A DNA stretch of 38,859 nt from Blastocatellia bacterium UBA7656 (GTDB lineage: Bacteria; Acidobacteriota; Blastocatellia; UBA7656), in contig DLHY01000026.1 of assembly GCA_002483445.1 (NCBI GenBank), forward strand, positions 1-38,859. Reading direction: 5' to 3'. How positions within the stretch are numbered: the stretch's first letter is position 1; each line of letters begins with the position of its first letter. Shown piece after piece: positions 31,915-38,859 of the stretch. The notes beneath the pieces were generated by a model. The model did no database searches. It saw only the letters and a list, made by a program, of their open reading frames with translations, and was not told the DNA's origin. A program made the position numbers and the translations under genes.

Positions 31915-32658
31915 ATGAACGATATCAAAGTAGGGATAATCGGCGACTTCAATCCAGGCTATCCGCCGCACAAGACCACGAATGAATCTATAACCCATGC
32001 GGCTCGATTCCTGTCTCTCAATGTTGAGGTCGAATGGCTGCCGACCGATCTTTTCGATACAAAAGCAGGCGTGAAGCGGTTGGAGCAGTTCGACGCGCTG
32101 TGGGCGAGCGCGGGCAGCCCATACAATAGTATGGACGGCGCTTTGAGAGCCATCCGCTTCGCCCGCGAGAAAGACTGGCCATTCATCGCCACCTGAGGGG
32201 GCTTCCAACATGCTCTGGTAGAGTATGCGCGAAATGTCTTAGGGATAGAGGATGCCGATCACGAGGAATCAGCCCCAATGGGATCGAATATGTTCATCAG
32301 CCTGCTGGTCTGCTCTCTGGCCGGACAAAAACAGATGATAAGGCTGACGTCAGGCTCAGTGGCTCATGAAATTTACGGGAGAGAAGAAGCGGAAGTAGAG
32401 GAGCAGTTCTATTGCAACTACGGCCTCAACCCACAGTACAGAGGCGAACTTGAAAAGGGAGAAATGAAAGTGACGGGCGTCGGGCCGGATGGAGAGGCGA
32501 GATTGATCGAATTGCCCGACAATCGTTTCTTCATCGGCACGTTGTTCGTGCCGCAGCTTTCTTCAACCCTCGACAATCCCCATCAACTGATCGTCGCGTA
32601 CCTGAAAGCCGCCTTTGAATTTCAGTCTGAGAGGCTGGGTCGCCGCGATGATCGATAA
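31915..32658 (+). CDS. CTP-synthase-C-terminus-like selenoprotein (Sec94 at TGA)
   Basis: A 248-codon gene read through an internal TGA (32194-32196). The N-terminal half (IKVGIIGDFNPGYPPH, VEVEWLPTDLF, FDALWASAGSPYNSMDGA) is a class I glutamine-amidotransferase fold like the end of CTP synthase. There, WPFIAT-Cys-GGFQH would hold the nucleophile Cys, and TGA replaces that codon at residue 94. After it the frame continues intact (GGFQHALVEYARNV to GRRDDR). A SECIS-like hairpin follows at 32209-32227. The usual HPE of the triad reads VPQ (212-214), so glutaminase activity is unlikely. I recall a database name of the type CTP synthase C-terminal region-related (seleno)protein. The start follows AGGGAG; the alternative is a nonsense-mutated gene. 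Confidence 0.82.
32209..32227 (+). promoter_or_regulatory. Bacterial SECIS-like hairpin
   Basis: CATGCTC (32209-32215), loop TGGTA (32216-32220), GAGTATG (32221-32227): seven base pairs including one G-U. The first loop G is 21 bases after the TGA. Published bacterial SECIS rules, as I recall them (4-16 bp stem, 3-14 base loop, a G in the first two loop positions, 16-37 bases from UGA), are all met. Confidence 0.75.
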
Positions 32659-32670
32659 GGAGTGTGAAAT

Positions 32671-32961
32671 ATGGCTGGCTACGTAATTGTAAACCTGGAG
32701 GTCACCGATCCTGAACGATTTGCCGAGTACGCCAAGGCCGTTCCGGAAACCATTGCCAGATATGGCGGGGAATTTCTGGTTCGCGGCGGAAGAGCGGAAA
32801 AGCTTGAAGGCAATTGTAATCCGAAGAGGGTGGTGGTTCTGAAGTTTGAGACCTACGAACGAGCCAGAGAATGGTGGATGTCGGATGAGTATAAGGCTCC
32901 CAAGGCGTTGCGCCAAAGCTCGTCTGTCGCCGATATCATTCTGGTCGAAGGGGTTGACTAG
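32671..32961 (+). CDS. DUF1330 dimeric alpha-beta barrel protein
   Basis: A 96-residue protein of the DUF1330 ferredoxin-like fold: AGYVIVNLEVTDPERFAEYA, TIARYGGEFLVRGG, EGNCNPKRVVVLKFETYERA and WMSDEYKAPKALRQ. Function unknown, and many members sit in small stress or detoxification operons. AAGGAG precedes the start. It lies 12 bases after the selenoprotein gene, so the two are co-transcribed. Confidence 0.92.
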   Translation: MAGYVIVNLEVTDPERFAEYAKAVPETIARYGGEFLVRGGRAEKLEGNCNPKRVVVLKFETYERAREWWMSDEYKAPKALRQSSSVADIILVEGVD

Positions 32962-32997
32962 AGCCGTTGATTCAATTTCTCGAAATGGAGGGAACTT

Positions 32998-33786
32998 ATG
33001 CAGATTCAACAACTCGAAGCGGACATCTACGCGCTCGTGGGCGAAACATTTCAATCAAACTCTGTCGCCATAATCAATGGCGACGAGGTTCTGCTCGTCG
33101 ACGCGATGGGCGACCGACGCGACGCTGAAAGCCTGCGCCGCTTTATAGAGGATGATCTGAAAAAGCGAGTGCGACTCATCCTTTGTTCTCATTACTTCAG
33201 CGATCATCTGGCTGCGCTCGATCTCTTTCCGCAAAGCCTCATAGTCGCGCACAAAAACTATCGCCACACTTTCGATTCCGAGTTGTTCCGCACGGAATCG
33301 GAGCGCGCCCATTTCGTCGAGCCTCACATCCTGATCTCGGATGAAATGACGATCAGGTGGGGACGCTACAGGCTCGACATCTTTCACAATCCCGGCCACA
33401 CGATGAGCACCCTCAACATCGATATCCCTGAAGCCGATCTCCTGCTCACAGGCGACACCGTTGTGGGAAACGTCGTTTATCTGGCCTACTCCACGCCGCA
33501 GATGTTTTTCACTGCGCTTGAGCGGGCGCGCAGGCGCAATCGCAGTTGGCTCATCTCAGGCCATCTGGGCAGGCGTGAAGGTCGCGCGATTGACAATGCG
33601 CTTCACTACCTCACCGCGTTGCAAAACCAGGTGCGCGCCGCCCGCGAGACGGGCGATCCGCCGGAAGCGATTCTCAGTATCGAATTGAAAGACTGCCTCG
33701 CGTCGGGCCTCGTCGGCTCTTCGTTCGAGAACATCTTTCATAAGCGGAACCTTGCGTCGATAGTCGAGAGAAATCTTTTTACGTAA
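32998..33786 (+). CDS. MBL-fold metallo-hydrolase
   Basis: A 262-residue metallo-beta-lactamase-fold protein. Its metal motifs are SHYFSDH (about 64-70; the canonical HxHxDH has lost its second His, here Phe), NPGHTMSTL, LTGDTV and ISGHLGR. The rest of the site is present, so it may hold one metal or use a changed site. Substrate unknown. GGAGGG precedes the start, and it follows the DUF1330 gene by 36 bases in the same operon. Confidence 0.9.
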   Translation: MQIQQLEADIYALVGETFQSNSVAIINGDEVLLVDAMGDRRDAESLRRFIEDDLKKRVRLILCSHYFSDHLAALDLFPQSLIVAHKNYRHTFDSELFRTESERAHFVEPHILISDEMTIRWGRYRLDIFHNPGHTMSTLNIDIPEADLLLTGDTVVGNVVYLAYSTPQMFFTALERARRRNRSWLISGHLGRREGRAIDNALHYLTALQNQVRAARETGDPPEAILSIELKDCLASGLVGSSFENIFHKRNLASIVERNLFT

Positions 33787-33826
33787 AGGGTAGCTTGCCC
33801 TCGTCAACGAACAGGAGCGAACGACG

Positions 33827-33877
33827 ATGCGTAAATCATCCGGTCATGTTTTGAGTCGCCGCAGTTTTCTCGAATGA
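33827..33877 (+). pseudogene. Tat-signal gene remnant
   Basis: From ATG 33827 (AGGAG upstream) 16 codons read MRKSSGHVLSRRSFLE and stop at TGA. This is the beginning of a twin-arginine signal peptide (SRRSFL) cut off before its hydrophobic part. No continuation is recognisable before the next gene, so it is a deletion remnant. Confidence 0.6.
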
Positions 33878-33953
33878 GGCTGGCGGCACACATTGACTGA
33901 CGGGCCTTTCGGTTTGCCTACAGGGACACACATTCAAGCTAAGGAGAAATCGT

Positions 33954-34400
33954 ATGACAGCGCAATCACTGCCAGAGAAAAACAAAGCTCTCATCCGGCG
34001 TTTGCTCGAAGAGATGGATAAAGGCAATCTGAGCGTCATCGATGATTACTATGATCCGAACTATGTCGATCATAATCCGACTCCAGTGCGCAGATTGGCC
34101 GTCGGAATTGAAGGAATCAAACTGGCCTTCAGGATTTTTTACACTGCATTTCCCGACACAAAGCATGTCGTCGAGGATATGATCGCGGAAGGAGACAGGG
34201 TAGCGGCTCGCATTTCAGTGCGCGGGACACACACTGGCGAACTGATGGGCGCTGCTCCTACCGGCAGGCAGGTCTCGCAGACCGCCATAGCGATCTATCG
34301 TATCAAGGACGGCAGGATAGTCGAGAAGTGGAACCCTCACGATAACGGAATTCTTGAGCAACTCGGCATTCAGTTGCCTCTTGAACACTCTGAACATTGA
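33954..34400 (+). CDS. SnoaL-like ester cyclase family protein
   Basis: A 148-residue NTF2-like fold protein: NKALIRRLLEEMDKGNLSVI, YVDHNP, FPDTKHVVEDMIAEGDRVAA, RGTHTGELMGAAPTGR and IAIYRIKDGRIVEKW. This matches the SnoaL-like polyketide-cyclase or ester-cyclase family, most of which have no known substrate. The start follows TAAGGAG. It is separated from the MBL-fold gene by a Tat-signal remnant. Confidence 0.92.
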   Translation: MTAQSLPEKNKALIRRLLEEMDKGNLSVIDDYYDPNYVDHNPTPVRRLAVGIEGIKLAFRIFYTAFPDTKHVVEDMIAEGDRVAARISVRGTHTGELMGAAPTGRQVSQTAIAIYRIKDGRIVEKWNPHDNGILEQLGIQLPLEHSEH

Positions 34401-34583
34401 GCCGAAAGCGTGCGGCTTTGGCCTTATGACTTCCAATCATGCAGATGATGAAGCGGCCTTCGTTGAGATTATCGGGAAGCGCAATCTTCCCGTGGAGATT
34501 GTAAAACGCGGAGCGCGTCTGAAGTAGAAAGCCAATGCCTGATCGCAAGACAGCGGCGAGCAGTTTGATCGGAGCTATGGTTT

Positions 34584-34974
34584 ATGGAATTTTTTTTGCA
34601 GGATATTCGCTACGCAATCAGAATGTTTTTGAAGCGTCCATTCTTCACCGCAATCGCCGTGCTTACTCTCGCGCTCGGCATCGGAGCCAACACTGCGATC
34701 TTGAGCGTGGTCAATGCTGTGCTGCTCTCTCCCTTGCCTTACGAAGAACCTGATCGATTGATGGGGGTGTGGGAAAATCAGGCCAGCACGGGCCGCAGAG
34801 AACAGCCCGTTTCCATTCCGAATTTCACCGACTGGAAAGAGCAGAATCGATCTTTCGAACTGATGGCCGCCGTCAGAGCAGCCATCTTCAACCGCACCGA
34901 CGACGGTGATAGCCTGTTATGTGCCTGCGCGCAGAGCGACGAGAGTCGATCCGTTGATCGCGCTGAGGCATTAG
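34584..34974 (+). pseudogene. ADOP/MacB-type permease with internal deletion
   Basis: The first about 108 codons encode the N-terminus of a MacB-like permease of the acidobacterial duplicated orphan type: FLQDIRYAIRMFLKRPFFTA, LALGIGANTAIFS-like, NAVLLSPLPY and FTDWKEQNRSFELMAAV. At about 34908 the reading changes frame into ACYVPARRATRVDPLIALRH followed by TAG (34912-34974), which is the typical last stretch of the same protein. About 700 residues are missing and the join is out of frame (the original frame continues to 34994), so this is one gene reduced by an internal deletion. Confidence 0.85.
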
Positions 34975-35007
34975 AGCAGACGAGTCACTTCTGATATTTT
35001 GAAGGCG

Positions 35008-35742
35008 ATGGAGTATCAACTGCTCTACATTCTGCCGGTGGTGTTTCTGGCGTATTTCTTCAAAGGCACTACCGGCTTCGGCTCGGCGATCATACTGGTG
35101 GCGCTCGGCTCGGCGATTATAGGCCCGGTGGCGGCGGTGACTATGGTGACGCTGCTCGATGTCGTCGGGGGCGCGGCTCTTTTGCGAATAGATCGGACGC
35201 AGGATTCGCGCAGGCTGTGGATGCCTCTTGCATTGGCTCTGATAGTGGGAGCGGTTGCAGGCGCGTTGCTTTTGAAATTGATCTCGCTTGAAAACTTCAA
35301 GCCTGTGCTTGGCGTGACGCTCATTTTTGCGGGCGCGTGGATGATCTTTCTCAGAGGTCGCGGCCCGTACACGGGACAGGAGCTTCCAGAAACTTATCGA
35401 CCGAGAGACCTTGCCGTTTGCCTTGTGGCTGGAGCGGCGGGCGGGCTGACGGGACTGAGCGGCCCGCCGCTTATTTTTTCCTTCGGCGGATGGCTTTCAA
35501 AAGAAGCATTCAGACGGATACTCACGCGGATATTCTGGGCTGAAGCTCTGGCGAAGGCTGCGACCTACACGGCCACTGGCGTTTTGAAATGGGAAGTTGT
35601 CGTCGCGGCTGTGCTTGCCGTTCCGGTTTTATATCTGGGATTGTACGCGGGCAATCATGTTTTTTTCAAAATATCCGAAGTCTGGTTCGGTCGCGTCGTC
35701 GGGACAGCGATATTAGTGATGGGCGCGCGGTTGATTCTGTGA
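35008..35742 (+). CDS. TauE/SafE-type sulfite exporter family membrane protein
   Basis: A 244-residue protein with about eight membrane helices. The first half has YFFKGTTGFGSAIILVALGS (the TGFG-type repeat motif) and the second half has AAGGLTGLSGPPLIFSFGGW, the paired motif of the family. Members move sulfonates, sulfite or related anions; the substrate here is not known. ATG 35008 is preferred over TTG 34999. It begins 33 bases after the permease remnant. Confidence 0.88.
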   Translation: MEYQLLYILPVVFLAYFFKGTTGFGSAIILVALGSAIIGPVAAVTMVTLLDVVGGAALLRIDRTQDSRRLWMPLALALIVGAVAGALLLKLISLENFKPVLGVTLIFAGAWMIFLRGRGPYTGQELPETYRPRDLAVCLVAGAAGGLTGLSGPPLIFSFGGWLSKEAFRRILTRIFWAEALAKAATYTATGVLKWEVVVAAVLAVPVLYLGLYAGNHVFFKISEVWFGRVVGTAILVMGARLIL

Positions 35743-35925
35743 GTCTTCATAAAAGCAAATCGCTGATTCTGAAACGCGGTTGAGTCGCGATGGTCGTGAA
35801 GAGTTTTTTGCTTTTCACCACGATTGATCGCGGTGTTGATGAGAAGGTCGCGCTGTGGAGACAAACCGCCTTCTTTCATGCTACAAACCCACAATGCCGG
35901 GGTCACTACAATAATTCAATGAACT

Positions 35926-37539
35926 ATGGCTGAAGCGAACTACAAGGCTGATGTAGTCATCATCGGCGGCGGGCTTGCCGGACTCGTCGCCGCTATCGAA
36001 CTGCTCGAACACGGCAAAAGCGTCGCGCTCATAGAACGCGCGGGCGAAGACAGATTCGGCGGGCTTGCCCGTGTCTCCTTCGGCGGCATCTTCATCACCG
36101 GCTCTCCTGAACAAAAACGCGCAGGTATCCGTGACAGTCCTCGGCTTGCCCTCCGCGACTGGATTCGATATGGAGAACTCAGCGAAAAAGATATCTGGCC
36201 GCGCCGCTGGGCCGAAGCTTACGTCAACTGCTGCAAGGATGACGTGAGCCGATGGCTTCGTGAGCGCGGTGTCTCGTTCTTTCCGGTAGTCAACTGGGCC
36301 GAGCGAGGTCTGAACGAGCCGGGAAATTCCGTCCCGCGATTTCATATCGTCTGGGGAACCGGTCAGGGACTCGTACTCGCTCTGCTCTCTCATCTCGCCG
36401 CGCATCCGCAACGCGAAAAACTTAAACTCCATTTTCATCATCGCGTCACCGCGCTCACCGAAACCGCAGATCGCTTCACCGGATGCGCGGGCATCAACGA
36501 ACAAACTGGCGAAGAGTTTTCAGCCGAGGGCGAAGCGATCATCATCGCCGCAGGCGGCATTGCGGGCAATCTCGATATGGTGCGCCGCAACTGGTACAAG
36601 GATTGGGGCGAGCCGCCTGAACTGTTGCTCAACGGCTCTCACCCGGAAGCTGACGGATATCTTCACGAAGTCGTGCGAAACAGTGGCGGCAACATAACTC
36701 ATCTCGACTGGATGTGGAATTACGCAGCGGGTGTGCATCACTGGAAGCCTCGTCATGAACTTCACGGACTGTCGCTCGTGCCTCCGAAATCCGCGCTGTG
36801 GGTAAATTTCGAGGGCCGTCGGATGGGGCCGCCCGCCATGGTTACGGCTTTCGATACGCGCTATCTGGTCGAGACCATCTGCCGACAGAAAAAGAAGTAC
36901 TCGTGGCAGATTTTGAACTGGAAAATCGCCCGGAAAGAATTTGCCGTCTCAGGCTCGGATTTCAATCACGCCATCCGCGAAAAGCAGTTTTTGAAATTCC
37001 TGCTCTCAACCATCTTCGGCAACCCGGAACTCGTGCGCGAGTTCATCGCCAACTGCGAGGATTTCGTCACCGCCGATTCCGTCGCTGAGCTTGTCGAACG
37101 TATGAACGCGCTTACAGGCACACGGGATGTCGATTTGAAAATTCTCGAAGAAGAGATTCGACTCTACGACGCGCAGATCGAGCGCGGGCCTGCGCTTCAC
37201 AACGACGATCAGTTGCGAAGGATCGCTCACGCGCGACGGTATCGAGGAGACCGCGTGAGGACTTGCAACTTCGCAAAGATAGATGATCCGCGCTCGCGTC
37301 CATTGATAGCCATTCGCGAATTCATACTGACGAGAAAGAGCATGGGCGGAATCCAGACCGATCTCGATTGTCGCGTGTTGAACACCGCGGGCGAGCCGAT
37401 GCCGGGGCTTTACGCCGTGGGTGAAGCCGCAGGTTTCGGCGGAGGCGGCATTCACGGACTTCGCTCGCTCGAAGGAACATTCCTCGGCGGTTGCATATTC
37501 ACAGGCCGCCGCGCTGCTCAATCGATTGCAAAAAAATAA
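35926..37539 (+). CDS. FAD-binding dehydrogenase, KstD/fumarate-reductase-like
   Basis: A 537-residue flavoprotein. The dinucleotide site is VVIIGGGLAGLVAAIELLEH (about 10-29). FGGLARVSFGGIFITGSPEQ, WPRRWAEAYV, GVSFFPVVNWAERG, GNSVPRFHIVWGTG and the C-terminal GLYAVGEAAGFGGGGIHGLR with FLGGCIFTGRRAA match a distinct group of predicted FAD dehydrogenases seen mostly in Actinobacteria. The natural substrate is unknown; ketosteroid-like dehydrogenation is only a family guess. There is no signal peptide, so it is cytoplasmic. Its neighbours give no pathway. Confidence 0.9.
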   Translation: MAEANYKADVVIIGGGLAGLVAAIELLEHGKSVALIERAGEDRFGGLARVSFGGIFITGSPEQKRAGIRDSPRLALRDWIRYGELSEKDIWPRRWAEAYVNCCKDDVSRWLRERGVSFFPVVNWAERGLNEPGNSVPRFHIVWGTGQGLVLALLSHLAAHPQREKLKLHFHHRVTALTETADRFTGCAGINEQTGEEFSAEGEAIIIAAGGIAGNLDMVRRNWYKDWGEPPELLLNGSHPEADGYLHEVVRNSGGNITHLDWMWNYAAGVHHWKPRHELHGLSLVPPKSALWVNFEGRRMGPPAMVTAFDTRYLVETICRQKKKYSWQILNWKIARKEFAVSGSDFNHAIREKQFLKFLLSTIFGNPELVREFIANCEDFVTADSVAELVERMNALTGTRDVDLKILEEEIRLYDAQIERGPALHNDDQLRRIAHARRYRGDRVRTCNFAKIDDPRSRPLIAIREFILTRKSMGGIQTDLDCRVLNTAGEPMPGLYAVGEAAGFGGGGIHGLRSLEGTFLGGCIFTGRRAAQSIAKK

Positions 37540-37993
37540 TCTGCAAACGGCCCCTTGTTTTCAATCGCCCGCTGTTTTGATCCTCCCGACAAAGACATTC
37601 CCTTTACAAGTGACATCGAGGCCGTCTCTTCGAAATTCCTGTCCGGATTAAGAGCTTTTAGAATTCTCTTATAACTCTTTTAGGCGTTCTTAAAAACTTA
37701 TAAGCGTCCCCCAGATTATCTTGGGCAGCGTCAGCGACAGTTTCAGCCTGGAGGCAAAACTCCTCGCAGCTAATGGTCGCGCACGGAAAGGCGAAGCAGC
37801 GAAGTTCCGAAAATAACACGCTCACGGAATTGATGATGTAGGAAGATGAGAAGCTGTTTCGGGTGAAGATGTCCGGCTTTGCATGGTTTTTCCGGCAAGC
37901 AGTGATTCGATGTCGGCAAAACGGCTCGAAGTTATTGCATACGATGTTTCGCCGGTCACGACTCAGAATGAACCTAATCAGTGAGGAAGTCTT
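37540..37993. other. Intergenic region, no gene recognised
   Basis: A 454-base gap. An AT-rich patch at about 37647-37705 has the inverted pair CTTATAA (37668-37674) and TTATAAG (37698-37704). The rest has only small hairpins, such as GGAG/CTCC near 37757. No convincing riboswitch or coding sequence was found. GAGGAAG at 37983-37989 is the ribosome site of the following gene. Confidence 0.5.
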
Positions 37994-38859
37994 ATGAGAT
38001 CATCGACTATTCGAATAGTAATTGCAGCTATCCTTATGCTGGCCCTTGCGTCAGTCATTAGCTGGACGGCGCTTGACGCATCAAGCGACGGATCATCAAC
38101 GGCGACGACTGCCTTCTCAGGGCAGGACATCGGGGCGGCGCGCGCGGCTCTCGGTCAGGCAATGTCAGAACATAAGGCTCGCTTTCAAAAAGGCAAAAGC
38201 CCGGAAGTGACCGATGCTTTTCGCGCTTATAAAACAGCCGTCGACGAGCGCAAGGCGGAAATTTACGATAGACTCAAGCAACTCGACCTGTTCATTGCCG
38301 AGCCTGCGAGCGATTCCGTGATTGATGACCCGACTCGAAGCCCTTATCTTCACCCTCGGCCTGAAGTCAGCGCATTCGTGGCCGAGTATGATTCTTACAG
38401 GGCTGAACTGAGCGCGCTCATACGCGACTTCAAATCCGTCAACGATGAAGTCAACCTCACGCTCGGCGTGCAGGCTGCCAGTTGCCCTCCTTTGACAACG
38501 ATCAACGGGACGGTTGGAAGCGGCAGTCAGGACTTTCCTGCCACATCGGGGCAGCAGACGGGACGAATTCTCAACGGGCTTGGCAACGTAACGTGTGGCA
38601 GTTCCAATCCCTGCACTCTCAACACTGCGACCGGCCTTCGCACATTCGATGCTTACACCTTCACCAATCCCGGCTCTTCGACTGCCTGCGTGACGGTTGA
38701 CTTCACCATGACGGGTTGCAGCCTCGGACAGGCGTTGCAGTTCTCGGCACGAATTGGCAGCTTCGATCCTGCCAACCCCTGCGCGAATTACGTTGGAGAC
38801 GGAGGAGCGGGATTCGCCGGTGAGTTCGACGGCTCATTTTCATTCAACGTTCCGGCGGG
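37994..38859 (+). CDS. Secreted protein, partial (runs off window)
   Basis: From ATG 37994 an uninterrupted frame reaches the window edge (288 codons). It begins with a signal peptide (MRSSTIRIVIAAILMLALAS). A helical charged region follows (about 50-160, with EHKARFQKGKSPEVTDAFRA and TAVDERKAEIYDRLKQLD). From about residue 165 comes a Cys- and Gly-rich beta domain (TINGTVGSGSQDFPATSG, CGSSNPCTL, YTFTNPGSSTACVTVDF), typical of extracellular beta-sandwich units placed before a C-terminal repeat or sorting domain. Many Acidobacteriota surface proteins look like this. The C-terminus and full function lie beyond the window. Confidence 0.8.
   Translation, partial: MRSSTIRIVIAAILMLALASVISWTALDASSDGSSTATTAFSGQDIGAARAALGQAMSEHKARFQKGKSPEVTDAFRAYKTAVDERKAEIYDRLKQLDLFIAEPASDSVIDDPTRSPYLHPRPEVSAFVAEYDSYRAELSALIRDFKSVNDEVNLTLGVQAASCPPLTTINGTVGSGSQDFPATSGQQTGRILNGLGNVTCGSSNPCTLNTATGLRTFDAYTFTNPGSSTACVTVDFTMTGCSLGQALQFSARIGSFDPANPCANYVGDGGAGFAGEFDGSFSFNVPA

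Noticed and set aside
32278..32658. Separate 126-residue gene
   Set aside because: It is the second half of the selenocysteine-containing frame; its first codons continue the upstream family pattern and it lacks its own ribosome site.
33875..33877. TGA after SRRSFLE as a second selenocysteine codon
   Set aside because: No family Cys is expected there, no SECIS-like hairpin follows and the frame after it runs out of phase into the SnoaL gene.
34426..34527. 33-residue ORF before the permease remnant
   Set aside because: It has no convincing ribosome site or family resemblance.
37720..37860. Cyclic-di-GMP (GEMM) riboswitch before the secreted protein
   Set aside because: Some words resemble GEMM pieces, but the conserved core order and tetraloop receptor are not found.

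Overview
The window looks like chromosomal DNA from a GC-rich, Gram-negative soil-type bacterium, most likely an Acidobacteriota of the Blastocatellia kind. This is an inference from gene content: an Oar-like TonB receptor with an N-terminal carboxypeptidase-regulatory domain, remnants of a DUF1800/DUF1501 pair, an ADOP-type MacB permease remnant, a secreted TPR-CHAT protein and several ECF sigma factors. No rRNA, tRNA, integrase, transposase or CRISPR array was seen.

Layout. 1-2.3 kb: secreted TPR protein, lipoprotein and HD-domain enzyme. 2.3-4.4 kb: a visibly AT-richer cassette of three linked genes of unknown role, with an operator-like palindrome, a tRNA T-arm-like hairpin and a 16-bp inverted repeat at its upstream end. 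4.4-4.8 kb: a deletion-fusion pseudogene (start of a DUF1800 gene joined to the end of a DUF1501 gene). 5-11.3 kb: an Oar-like TonB receptor downstream of a 954-residue protein that combines an ECF sigma factor, a zinc anti-sigma motif, a membrane anchor and an extracytoplasmic domain. 11.6-18 kb: beta-carbonic anhydrase, SoxA-like cytochrome c, Tat-exported metallophosphoesterase and MauG-type di-heme peroxidase, then a divergent ECF sigma/anti-sigma operon whose anti-sigma ends in a heme-c-like CMVCH motif, then two related small secreted proteins. 18-21.4 kb: secreted TPR-CHAT protease-like protein. 21.8-23.7 kb: RloA/RloB (AbiL-like) ATPase-effector pair. 23.9-26.3 kb: arsenic cluster arsI-arsM-arsC with divergent arsR and a clear promoter/operator. 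26.3-31.8 kb: Zn-ribbon protein, D-aminoacylase, DinB-nitroreductase fusion, LysR regulator and two DinB proteins. 31.9-34.4 kb: a CTP-synthase-C-terminus-like protein, DUF1330, MBL-fold and SnoaL-like proteins. 34.6-38.9 kb: deleted ADOP permease, TauE-like exporter, FAD dehydrogenase, and a secreted protein running off the edge.

The strongest observation is at 32194-32196. An in-frame TGA sits exactly where class I amidotransferase relatives have the nucleophile Cys. It is followed at bacterial-SECIS distance by a 7-bp hairpin with loop TGGTA, and the frame then stays open for 154 more codons. This is very probably a selenocysteine codon, so the real gene is 31915-32658.

Two themes run through the rest. 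First, intergenic gaps carry large palindromes built from short repeated words, and two of these have entered coding sequence. Second, several genes survive only as scars of large internal deletions.
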